A stretch of DNA of 64,000 nucleotides from CAZHTF01 sp964535305 (GTDB lineage: Bacteria; Planctomycetota; Phycisphaerae; UBA1845; Fen-1342). Location of the stretch: positions 1 through 64,000 of the forward strand of contig CAZHTF010000002.1 in assembly GCA_964535305.1 (NCBI GenBank), written 5' to 3'. Numbering within the stretch: the stretch's first letter is position 1; each line of letters opens with the position of its first letter. The notes below the pieces were generated by a model that saw only the letters and a program-made list of their open reading frames with translations, searched no databases and was not told the origin of the DNA. A program made the translations under genes and the position numbers. Shown in pieces: positions 25,222 through 33,489 of the stretch.

Positions 25222-26442
25222 ATGATCCGTTCAACACGCGACGCAGCGCTGTGTCTTATTCTGCTCGCCGCCGCGCCGCGGGCCGCGGCCCAGACCTATC
25301 AGGCGATCACGCTCGGGCACCTGGGCGGCGGCTACTCGGTCGCCTTCGGCGTGAACGAGCAGGGAACAGTGGTCGGCGGATCGGCCAACGCGCAGGGCGT
25401 CGTGCGGGCATTCGTCTGGCAGAATGGCGTGATGACCGACCTGGGCACGCTGCCCGGCCACCAGGGCTCGCAGGCCTACAGTATCAACAATTTCGATGTG
25501 ATCGTCGGCGAAAGTGAGACCGGCGTGAACGACGAATCCGCCGTGCTCTGGCGCAAGGATCTCAACGGCGATTGGCAGATCGAGAACTTGGGCACGCTCG
25601 GCGGGCTCGAAGCCGTGGCCCTGCGAATCAGCGACGGCGGCGAGATCGTCGGATACAGCCAAGTCGAGAACGGCGGCACGCACGCCTTCCGCTGGAGCGA
25701 CGGCGCGATGTCCGATCTCGGCACGCTGACCTACACCGGCGCCAGCGCCTACAGCAGCGCCCAAGGCATCAACGACGCCGGCCAGGCCGTCGGCTTCACG
25801 TTCATCCCCGCCACCGCTCCGCAACTGGGATTCATCCACGACGGAAACGTGCAGACCAGCGTCACGCCCAACGGCGCCACGCTCGACGCCGCCGCGATCA
25901 ACAATAGCGGCGCGATCTGCGGCACACTCAATTCACCGCAGTGGACCAACGCACTCGAGCGCGCCGCGACGCGTGACCCGCTGGGCGGCTGGCGCGTGCT
26001 CGGACTGCCCGCGACGTTTGACGAGAGCTACGCATTCGACATCAACAACGTCGGACACGTCGTCGGCACCGCCGTGCGAACGGCGCCCTTCGCTCAGACG
26101 GCCTTCGCATATCTCGGCGCGGCGGACGGCAGCGTCGTCGAGCTCAACGCGGTCACAACCGGGCTGCTCGGTCCCATGGTCGAAGCCTGGGACGTCAGCA
26201 ACAGCGGCTACATCGCCGGGATTATGGAAGTCTCAGAAACCAGCCTGGCCGTCTTGCTGCGACCGAGCGGATTGGCTTGCCCAGGCGACCTGACCGGCGA
26301 CGGCCTGGTCAACGAAACCGACCTGGGGCTGGTCCTCTCAAATTGGCGCCTCGGCAGCGGCGGCGACCTCACCGGCGACGGCCAGACCGACGAGGCCGAC
26401 CTCGGCGTCCTGCTGCAAGCCTGGGGAAACGACTGCCCGTAA
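25222..26442 (+). CDS. Secreted HAF-repeat protein with dockerin-like tail
   Basis: 406 aa. Excellent ribosome site (GGGGGAGGAAG) before ATG 25222, then a signal peptide ending ARAAAQ. The mature part consists of repeats of the HAF type (LGTLPGHQGSQAYSINN, LGTLGGLEAVALRISDGG, LGTLTYTGASAYSSAQGINDAG), predicted to fold as a beta-propeller. The C-terminus has two D-L-TGDG...DLG-x-(L/V)L-x-x-W calcium-type repeats and ends WGNDCP, a Cys-containing tail also seen in two other proteins here. Function unknown; extracellular by inference. Transcribed alone, divergent from rtcB. Confidence 0.82.
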   Translation: MIRSTRDAALCLILLAAAPRAAAQTYQAITLGHLGGGYSVAFGVNEQGTVVGGSANAQGVVRAFVWQNGVMTDLGTLPGHQGSQAYSINNFDVIVGESETGVNDESAVLWRKDLNGDWQIENLGTLGGLEAVALRISDGGEIVGYSQVENGGTHAFRWSDGAMSDLGTLTYTGASAYSSAQGINDAGQAVGFTFIPATAPQLGFIHDGNVQTSVTPNGATLDAAAINNSGAICGTLNSPQWTNALERAATRDPLGGWRVLGLPATFDESYAFDINNVGHVVGTAVRTAPFAQTAFAYLGAADGSVVELNAVTTGLLGPMVEAWDVSNSGYIAGIMEVSETSLAVLLRPSGLACPGDLTGDGLVNETDLGLVLSNWRLGSGGDLTGDGQTDEADLGVLLQAWGNDCP

Positions 26443-26524
26443 ACACCTCTCGCACCAGAGCGCGGAAATTGCGCGTCTCGTGCAAGCGCTCGCGCTCGCC
26501 CCCGGAAGCGCGCACGAGAAATTC

Positions 26525-26538
26525 CCGCAAATTTGCGG
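26525..26538. repeat. Perfect 14-bp palindrome in an intergenic region
   Basis: CCGCAAATTTGCGG is its own reverse complement. It follows a looser inverted repeat (TCTCGTGC at about 26474-26481 with GCACGAGA at about 26513-26520) in the 295 bp between the HAF gene and the PEP-CTERM gene. Either a terminator-type stem for the HAF gene or a dimeric-regulator site for the downstream gene. Confidence 0.6.
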
Positions 26539-26737
26539 AAAATCTGGGTTGATCCGCCCTGAAAAGTCGCAATGATCCTCGCTAGCACTGGCGCGGTCAG
26601 ACGGCGAACCAGCTCGCGTTCGTCGTGTGTCCGGGAAGCTGCGGCCGGCGCGATTCGCGCCGCATCGCATCGTCCATTGCCAGGTTCTTCGCACTGCGGA
26701 CAGGAAGCGGCCCGACGCCGCGCAGGAGGAGAAGCTG

Positions 26738-27601
26738 ATGTCGTTTGCTTCCAAGAGGTCTTTTGGTCTGCGCACAGGTCTGGGCGTTGCCTTGGCGCTG
26801 CTGCCGGTCAGCAGCGCGCACGCGGGTGGGACGCACGCACAGAGTTACAACAACCAGGCCACCATCTCCGTGAAGGGTGGCAACTCGACGCAGTTGCATT
26901 GGAACGCCAATCCTGACGGCTGGTATCTCGACGCCGAAGCCGGCGCCGATCACTCCAGCGCCCCCGGATCAGCCTTCGCCAAGGCAACTGAGAACTTCGA
27001 CCCGCTCGGCGTCGGATTGGTCTGGACCACCGCGATCGGCGAGGGCAGCTTCGCGGGGGTCGACTTCGCTTCCGCCGAGTGGCTTTCCGACGGTGCAGAC
27101 CTGCTGGTGGGCAAGCCCGGACAATTCGGGGTGAACGAGGGTGTCTGGGCGTCCGCCGGCTCCGTTCCGTCCGCGACCGCCAGTGCCTACGGCGCCGTCG
27201 AATTCCACAACTCGTTCACACTTTCGCCTGACGGCCCCGGCCGCGTCGGCGCGTCGGCTCTGATCGACGTCACGGGCCAGGCGAACCTGACGTGCTTCTC
27301 GCTGCCGGGCGAGAGTTCCAGCGCCAGCTACACGTTTCTACTGGAGTTGTTTGATCTGACGCAGGGGCCCAACGCCCCTGCGCTGTACACCGTCAGCATG
27401 AGCGGCGCTGTCGCCGGGGGCGACGGACCGATCGCCGGCTCGCTGGATTCAAGCAGCGGCCCGATCGCGCTGAGCTTTAACACGCCCTACCTGATCAAAG
27501 CGCGGCTCGCGGCGTTCGCGTCGGTCAGCACGCCGGAGCCCGGAAGCATCCTGCTGCTCACATTTGGAGCATTGGTAATGCTGCGGCGGCGCGGGACGTA
27601 G
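26738..27601 (+). CDS. PEP-CTERM exported protein
   Basis: 287 aa. ATG 26738 has a near-perfect AGGAGGAGAAG upstream. The signal peptide ends at SSAHA. The mature chain is rich in Gly, Ser, Ala and beta-formers. The last residues form a PEP-CTERM sorting signal: TPEPGS, a hydrophobic helix (ILLLTFGALVML) and the basic RRRGT tail. In other bacteria such proteins are cut and anchored by an exosortase and are linked to exopolysaccharide biofilm matrices. No exosortase gene is in the window. Followed by a strong intrinsic terminator. Confidence 0.85.
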   Translation: MSFASKRSFGLRTGLGVALALLPVSSAHAGGTHAQSYNNQATISVKGGNSTQLHWNANPDGWYLDAEAGADHSSAPGSAFAKATENFDPLGVGLVWTTAIGEGSFAGVDFASAEWLSDGADLLVGKPGQFGVNEGVWASAGSVPSATASAYGAVEFHNSFTLSPDGPGRVGASALIDVTGQANLTCFSLPGESSSASYTFLLELFDLTQGPNAPALYTVSMSGAVAGGDGPIAGSLDSSSGPIALSFNTPYLIKARLAAFASVSTPEPGSILLLTFGALVMLRRRGT

Positions 27602-27638
27602 TTCACGGCACGCTTGCTTCGCACGCGGCTGACAGAAC

Positions 27639-27686
27639 ACTCGGGACGGGCAAGCGCGCCAGCGCCGGCCCGTCCCGAGTTTGTTT
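27639..27686 (+). terminator. Rho-independent terminator after the PEP-CTERM gene
   Basis: ACTCGGGACGGGC (27639-27651) pairs perfectly with GCCCGTCCCGAGT (27668-27680), a 13-bp stem, followed by TTGTTTG. Confidence 0.85.
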
Positions 27687-27742
27687 GCGCGCCGCGCGTT
27701 CATTTGATCGAGCGCACCGAAGCAGCAGCATGCCGCACTGCG

Positions 27743-29197
27743 TTAACGTCGGAGTGCCCGGCCCATATGCCGCGAGCGGACCAGGCCGACGATCGAGACG
27801 GTCAGAAGGATCACGCCGAACAGCGGACAGCTCGAGAGCAGGTTGGTCAGGCCGGTCGGGGCTTCGATCTGCCCATCGGGGCGGTTTGAGGTATTCGCGA
27901 TTGCGAGCTGCGACGTAGGCGCGTCAAGATCGTCCTGGTTCTCGGGGCTGACCGCGACCGCGGCGCCGTTCACGCCGACGTTGCCTTCGAGCGAGGCCGC
28001 GTCAAACCCGATGAAGCCGTTGCCATCGATATCGAACCCTGGCACGCGCCACGAATACAGCACAGTCCAGATGCGTGGATCGGGCAGAAAGTCGTTGTCG
28101 GCACGCCCGGCCGGAAGCAGCAGCTCCTGCAGCGGCAGGCCGGCCGCGTCAACGGTCAGCTGCGTCGCCTGCGTCGGCCGCAGTGGAGCGCTGAAGTATG
28201 TAAAGCGGTTGAACGCCGGCGCGATCGGGAAACGCTCGTTGGCCGCGAACCCCAGGTCAACCGTCGCAAGTGTCGCCAGCGTGATGCGGAACAGATCCAC
28301 ATCGCCACGGCGGATCTGCGGGTCCGCGAGCACGCCGAACTGCAGATCGATCACGTCATTCAGGCGGAAGAGGCCGTCGCCATTCCAATCGGCGCCGAGC
28401 AGGTCTTCGATCAGGCCTTCGGGCACGCGCGTGACCTGGCCGGCGACGATCAGATCGCTGCGGAAGAGCTGGATAACGCGCTGCAGGTCGCGCGGGTTGT
28501 CGATCTGGCCGAGCACGTCGTTGCCCAGATCCATGTTGTCGCCCAAGCCGTCATTGTCGAAGTCGGTCTCGCCGCCGGCCGAGACTGGCTGAGCCCGGCC
28601 GAAGGCGCGCGGATTGACCAGCGGCTCGTTATCCTGGCTGTCGTTGACACCGTCGCCATCGGTGTCGGCGTTGGTCGGGTCGGTGAAGACGAAGCCGTCA
28701 AAATCGAAGCACGGGTTGCAGTTCAAGATGCCCGGCAACACCTGCGCAAGCGGGTATTCGTTGATGCTCGGCATGCCGTCGGCGTTGAAGTCGCGCCACT
28801 CGGCGGCGCCGAGCCGGCCGTCGCCATCGTCATCGATGAAGCGCAGACCAAAGACCTCGACAAAATCCGAGAGCCCGTCGCCATCGGTATCGGCCTGGGC
28901 CGCCAGCGTGCGTACCGGGCGGCGCGAGAAGAGCGGCGTTGGGGGCGTGCCCGGAACGATCGCGGTCGGCGCGGGAAACGCGACCGCGGACTGCTGAATG
29001 TCGAGACCGCCGACTTCCCAGTTGTCCGGCAGGCCGTCGCCATCGGAATCCGGCGAAACATCGGCCCCGCCCAGCCCGTCAATATCAAACTGGGAAAGGA
29101 ACGCGGCCGCCGGATGCTGTGCGGCGGCTGGTGCGACGAGCCCCAGTTGTGCCGCGAGCGCGGTCGCGAGAGTCAGGAGCGCGGAACGCATGCGCAT
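27743..29197 (-). CDS. Exported calcium-repeat protein with C-terminal membrane anchor
   Basis: 484 aa. GGAGGAAG lies 6 bases before ATG 29197; the signal peptide ends APAAAQ. Several thrombospondin type 3/EF-hand-like loops are visible (DSDGDGLPDNWE, DTDGDGLSDFVEV, DDDGDGRLG, DTDGDGVNDSQD, DIDGNGFIGFD). The C-terminus is LSSCPLFG, one hydrophobic helix (VILLTVSIVGLV) and a basic RSRHMGRALRR tail, a tripartite layout like a sorting signal but without PEP. It is the last gene of a same-strand series starting at 36267, 32 bp after the Ig-repeat lipoprotein gene. Function unknown; probably surface-exposed. Confidence 0.8.
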   Translation of the reverse strand: MRMRSALLTLATALAAQLGLVAPAAAQHPAAAFLSQFDIDGLGGADVSPDSDGDGLPDNWEVGGLDIQQSAVAFPAPTAIVPGTPPTPLFSRRPVRTLAAQADTDGDGLSDFVEVFGLRFIDDDGDGRLGAAEWRDFNADGMPSINEYPLAQVLPGILNCNPCFDFDGFVFTDPTNADTDGDGVNDSQDNEPLVNPRAFGRAQPVSAGGETDFDNDGLGDNMDLGNDVLGQIDNPRDLQRVIQLFRSDLIVAGQVTRVPEGLIEDLLGADWNGDGLFRLNDVIDLQFGVLADPQIRRGDVDLFRITLATLATVDLGFAANERFPIAPAFNRFTYFSAPLRPTQATQLTVDAAGLPLQELLLPAGRADNDFLPDPRIWTVLYSWRVPGFDIDGNGFIGFDAASLEGNVGVNGAAVAVSPENQDDLDAPTSQLAIANTSNRPDGQIEAPTGLTNLLSSCPLFGVILLTVSIVGLVRSRHMGRALRR

Positions 29198-29229
29198 GGA
29201 ACACTTCCTCCAAGAATTCGACGGCCGAA

Positions 29230-32200
29230 CTAGGGCACGACCTCGATCGCGATCGTGTCGCGTGCGATGTTCCCGACACTGTCTGTGACCTGCACCACGA
29301 TGGTGTAGACACCGACGGCCAAGTCATCGCCACCGCCGGCGCCGCCATCCGGGTCAAACGTTACCGTTCCGTCGCCGGCGGCACCTGCGACCGGAAATGT
29401 CTGCAAGTACGTACCCGGCGAAGCGACGGCACCGCCAGCCGGATCGTTGAACTCGACCAGCGTATACGTGTACGTAGTCGAGCCGCCGGTGACATCCAAC
29501 GTGAGCGTGGATGTTTGGCCGCCGCCGACAGATGGCTGGTAGCGCGTCGCGCGGATGTCCAGATCCATTCCACCGGTGGTACTGACGAAGATCCACATGC
29601 TGTCGACCGCGGTCGTGCCGAAGGCGTCGGTCGCGGTGAGCTCGAGCCGATAGGCGCCGTCGACAGCGCCACTGGGTGCGGTCCAAGTGACCGTGGTGAC
29701 GTCGCCGGCTTGCGCGGCCAGCGGCGATACCGGGTTGAACACGCCGGCGCCACCCGGACCAGTCGCAGTGTAGGTATACGTGTAGTTCGGGGCACCGCCG
29801 GTCACGTCAAAGTCCAGCGTAATCGCGTCACCCGGGTTGATCACGTTGGTGCTGCCGGCATCGCTGCGCAGATCGACGGTCAGCGGCGCGGCCTGCACCG
29901 AGATCCAGACCGAATCCACCGCGACGTTCCCGACGCTGTCCGTCGCCGTCACCGTGATCTCGAACGAGCGGTTGTTGCCGGGCGCCGCGGCCGGCGCGGT
30001 CCACACGATGGTCGACAGGTCGGCGACGTTCGGCAGGTTCGCGGCGATCGTGCCGCCCGAAGCGCTGAACGCGAAGCTAAAGAGCGGCGTTCCGCCGGTG
30101 ACGTCGAGCGTCAGCGTCGCGTTGTTCGTGGCTGGCACGATGTGGAAATCGGCCCGCACGTCGAGCGTCATGCCGCCGCTGGTGCTGACGTACACCCACA
30201 TGCTGTCGACGGCGGCGGTTCCGAAGGCGTCGACGACCGTCAGCTCCAGGCGATACGCGCCGTCAGACGTGCCTGCCGGCGCTGTCCAGGTCACGGTGGC
30301 GACATCGCCGGCCTGCGGCGCGAGCGCGCCGGACAACGGCGCGAATGTACCCGCGCCGGATGGCCCGGTGGCCGTATAGGTGTACGTGTAGTTCGCAGCG
30401 CCGCCGGTCACGTCGAAATCGAGCGTGATTGTGTCGCCGGGGTTGATCACGTTGGTCGAGGTGGTCTCCGTTCGCACGTCAACGCTCAGCGGCGGGGCCG
30501 CGACCGAAATCCAGACCGAATCGACCGCGACATTTCCGAGCTGGTCCGTCGCGGTGACCGTGATCTCAAACGAGCGATTGTTGCCGACCGCGGCGGCCGG
30601 CGCGGTCCAGACGATCGTCGAAAGATCCGGCGCGTTGAGCAGCGTCGGGGCGATCGTGCCGCCGCTGGCGGTAAATGCGAAGTTGTAGTTCGGGCGGCCA
30701 CCGGTGACATCCAATGCCAGCGTCGCGCTGCTGCCGGGACCGACCAGGTGAAAGTCCGAACGCACGTCGAGCGTCATCCCGCCCGTGACGCTGACGAATA
30801 CCCAGGTGCTGTCGCTGGCGCTGTTGCCGAATGCGTCGGTGACGGTCAGTTCGATGCGATAGCCGCCATCGGACGAGCCCACTGGCGCGGTCCACGTGAC
30901 CGTCGTAACGTCGCCCGCCTGCGGCGGGATGGCGGCGGGTGTGAACGTGCCCGCCCCGCCCGGTCCGCTGGCCGTGAACACATACGAATATGCCGGCGCT
31001 CCACCGGTAACGTCGAAATCCAGCGTGATCGTCTCACCAGGGTTGATCGAATTCGTCGACCCGGCCTCGGTGCGCAAGTCGAGCCCCAGCGGGTCGGCAC
31101 CGACGGCGATCGTGACCGTATCGGTGGTGATCCGTCCGATGGCGTCGCTGGCGATGACGGTGATCGTGTACGGAATGTCTGCCCCCGGCGTCGCCGGAGG
31201 CGCTGTCCAGGTGATCACGCCGTTGCCGGGCTGATTGGTCAGCGTCGCGGTGCTGAGCGTGCCGCCGCTGGCGCTGATTTCATAGGCGTAGTTGGGCGCT
31301 CCGTTTGACACGGCGAACGTGATCGTCACCGCTTGGCTGGGCGCGACGAACGACGCCGAGGCCCGCGCGTCGACCGTGAGCGCGTCGTTGCTCACGTTGA
31401 TGCCGACGCTGTCGGTCGCGGTCCGGCCGCCGGAATCCGTGACGGTTACATCGATGCGGACAGCGCCTTCGGTGCCGGGTGCGAGCCAGTTCACCGTCGC
31501 GTCGTCCGCGCTCGTGACAGAGGGCGCCGAAAGCGTCCCGCCGGTCGCGGTGAGTGTGTAGGTGAAATTTGGCGCGCCGGCGTTGCGATCGAGTGAGAGC
31601 GTCACGAGCTGCCCGGGTCGCACGCTGTAGTTGTTCGCGCGGACGTCGAGCCCGACGCTCACGTCGCCGACATGGAACTCCACGTCGCCGGTCGTGATGC
31701 TGCCGTCGAAAGAATCGGTGGCGGTCACGCGGAAGCGATACACGCCCGGTCCGAGCCCGGTCGTCGCGATCGCCGCCGCCGTGTCGGACGTTGTCCCGCC
31801 GCTGAGCGGCAAGCCGTCGAGCGCGGTCCAGACGAAGCTGACGGCGCCGCGCTGTCCGCTGACGTTCGCGGCCAAGTTGATGTTGGTATCGGCCGAGCGC
31901 TGCCCGGCAACGAAAGGCGGCGTCGCGGTCGGGTTTACCAGGAGCTGCGTCGACGACGCGGCAGCCTGCTCAACTCGGATCGTCAGCGAGACGGCCGAAA
32001 GCGCCGTGCCGTCCGCCAGCGTCGCGCTGGCCGAGACGTTGAAATTCGCGGGAGCGGTGAAGACCACGGTCGGATTGACGCCGACTTCGACCAGGTCGCC
32101 GGTGGTTGTGGTTGAGAACGTGGGGTTGCCCGCCGCGTCGCGCGAGATGATGAACTGCAGCGCGCCGGCCGGGATGCTCCAGTTCACGTTCGCCAGCGTG

Positions 32201-32409
32201 CCGCCGCCGGTGACGTCCGCCCGCAGCGTCGCGGTCGCGCTGTTGCCGCGCAAGATCTGCGACGAGGGCTCGATTCGCAGTTGCGGAGAGACTTGCCCGC
32301 CGGTGGTCGGGTCGCCCGCGGGCGGCGGAACCACCGCGTCAGGCGTCGGGCAACCGATGATCAGCGCGGCGCCCGCGGCGACGAGCACCAGCATCGACAG
32401 ACGTGTCAT
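29230..32409 (-). CDS. Giant Ig-like/cadherin-like repeat lipoprotein
   Basis: 1059 aa. Lipoprotein signal with lipobox LIIGC (about residues 16-20). From about residue 230 to the end it is built of beta-sandwich repeats of roughly 100 residues containing DVTGG-x-PNY-x-(Y/F)-x-(F/Y)TA(S/T)G, VTWTAP and E(L/I)TVTDAFGN. Two repeat types alternate: one opening with NPG(D/E)-x-ITLDFDVTGG and one with SATL-x-LDVTGG plus DLSTIVWTAPAAA-x-GNNRSFE. Such stalks are adhesins or scaffolds on the cell surface. There is no enzyme motif. It is in series with the FecR-like and barrel genes upstream and the calcium-repeat gene downstream, which suggests joint function. Confidence 0.85.
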   Translation of the reverse strand: MTRLSMLVLVAAGAALIIGCPTPDAVVPPPAGDPTTGGQVSPQLRIEPSSQILRGNSATATLRADVTGGGTLANVNWSIPAGALQFIISRDAAGNPTFSTTTTGDLVEVGVNPTVVFTAPANFNVSASATLADGTALSAVSLTIRVEQAAASSTQLLVNPTATPPFVAGQRSADTNINLAANVSGQRGAVSFVWTALDGLPLSGGTTSDTAAAIATTGLGPGVYRFRVTATDSFDGSITTGDVEFHVGDVSVGLDVRANNYSVRPGQLVTLSLDRNAGAPNFTYTLTATGGTLSAPSVTSADDATVNWLAPGTEGAVRIDVTVTDSGGRTATDSVGINVSNDALTVDARASASFVAPSQAVTITFAVSNGAPNYAYEISASGGTLSTATLTNQPGNGVITWTAPPATPGADIPYTITVIASDAIGRITTDTVTIAVGADPLGLDLRTEAGSTNSINPGETITLDFDVTGGAPAYSYVFTASGPGGAGTFTPAAIPPQAGDVTTVTWTAPVGSSDGGYRIELTVTDAFGNSASDSTWVFVSVTGGMTLDVRSDFHLVGPGSSATLALDVTGGRPNYNFAFTASGGTIAPTLLNAPDLSTIVWTAPAAAVGNNRSFEITVTATDQLGNVAVDSVWISVAAPPLSVDVRTETTSTNVINPGDTITLDFDVTGGAANYTYTYTATGPSGAGTFAPLSGALAPQAGDVATVTWTAPAGTSDGAYRLELTVVDAFGTAAVDSMWVYVSTSGGMTLDVRADFHIVPATNNATLTLDVTGGTPLFSFAFSASGGTIAANLPNVADLSTIVWTAPAAAPGNNRSFEITVTATDSVGNVAVDSVWISVQAAPLTVDLRSDAGSTNVINPGDAITLDFDVTGGAPNYTYTYTATGPGGAGVFNPVSPLAAQAGDVTTVTWTAPSGAVDGAYRLELTATDAFGTTAVDSMWIFVSTTGGMDLDIRATRYQPSVGGGQTSTLTLDVTGGSTTYTYTLVEFNDPAGGAVASPGTYLQTFPVAGAAGDGTVTFDPDGGAGGGDDLAVGVYTIVVQVTDSVGNIARDTIAIEVVP

Positions 32410-32471
32410 ATTGCGGCTCCTGTCCTCAAATCCGCCGAAAGGCTGCGAGCGATCGCAAGCCAGGCGCTCAG

Positions 32472-33473
32472 TTACCGTCGACCCAACGAGAATGGCCTTG
32501 AAAGCTGCGGATTGACGGTCAGCGTGCGGCCGACCGTCGCGCCGATGATGCGCGTGCGCTGCAGCCGCGCACCGACCACCGCCAGCGCGGCCTGCCCGGT
32601 TCGAATGAACGCTTCCGCGGTTGACGCGGCCGCACCCGCACCGCCGACCTGGGCGCCGCCCGCGGCCAGCCGCGACGTCGTCCCGCCGCGCGGCACAATC
32701 TCTGAAATTCGCACTTCCGGCGCGACCGCAGCCGCCGCGATCGCGGCCCCGCGCGTCGGCGGCTCGATGTCGCCTTCGGCAACGGCCTCCGCCACCCGCA
32801 CCAGATCAGGCAGCAGCGAGCGCTGCACCAAGCCGCGCCGCAGCGAAGCCATCGCCTGCGCCGCGCCCTCCGCGCGTGCGGGGCTGGCGGCAGCGCCGTC
32901 GGCGGCGATGCTGACACGATTGGCGCCCGCCGCATCCAGCACCAGGCCGTCACGCCCGGTCGGGATCAGGCTGGCGCGTCCGTCGCTGGCGGAGATTTCG
33001 ACCGCGGCGCCCGCCGCCGATCGCACGATCCGCAGCGCGCCGCGCGGCAGGCCGATGGAGAAGCCCGTGCCCTCGATCAGCAACGTCGGTGTTTCGCGTT
33101 CGTGGTAGATGTCGAGCGTGCCCGCGCTGCTCTCGATCAGTTTCAGTCGCAGGCCACCGTCCTCGCGCGGCGCGATTTCAACGTCTACGCCGTCGAGCAC
33201 CAGCGTAAGACCCGCGGCGGCAACGCGGAAAATTCCGCGGCGCTCACCCGGCTCTCCTTCGGGCGGCTCGACCGCCAGCAGCAGCGGCTCATCCAGGAAC
33301 AATTCGGCCTGCCCGCCGACGGTCTCGCCCGTTTGCGTGCCGAGCGCCGCGGAGGCATTCTCACCCAGCGCCGTGACGCGCACGACCGGTCCGGTCGGCT
33401 GTGTGCCCTGCGCGGCGAGCGGCGCCGCCAGCGCCAGCAGCGCCGCCAGGCCGCTCGCCAGCATGCGCGTCAT
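32472..33473 (-). CDS. Exported FecR-like protein
   Basis: 333 aa from ATG 33473, which precedes a signal peptide (LASGLAALLALAAPLAAQ); the longer frame up to 33581 lies inside the barrel gene. The central region (about 60-220) is beta-rich and reminiscent of FecR periplasmic domains (ETVGGQAELFL..., GTLDIYHERETPTLLIEGTGFSIGLPRGALRIVRS), but the match is weak. The C-terminal third is Ala-rich and probably helical. It starts 16 bp after the barrel gene and ends 62 bp before the Ig-repeat lipoprotein, so it is probably co-transcribed with both. Alternative: generic exported protein of unknown fold. Confidence 0.6.
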   Translation of the reverse strand: MTRMLASGLAALLALAAPLAAQGTQPTGPVVRVTALGENASAALGTQTGETVGGQAELFLDEPLLLAVEPPEGEPGERRGIFRVAAAGLTLVLDGVDVEIAPREDGGLRLKLIESSAGTLDIYHERETPTLLIEGTGFSIGLPRGALRIVRSAAGAAVEISASDGRASLIPTGRDGLVLDAAGANRVSIAADGAAASPARAEGAAQAMASLRRGLVQRSLLPDLVRVAEAVAEGDIEPPTRGAAIAAAAVAPEVRISEIVPRGGTTSRLAAGGAQVGGAGAAASTAEAFIRTGQAALAVVGARLQRTRIIGATVGRTLTVNPQLSRPFSLGRR

Positions 33474-33489
33474 CCCGCCGATCGACCTG

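Noticed and set aside
28939..31308. Plus-strand 789-codon frame opposite the Ig-repeat lipoprotein and calcium-repeat genes
   Set aside because: Its repeats (RRGP..DR...) are simply the antisense of the Ig-like repeats; no start site, and two real genes occupy the minus strand.
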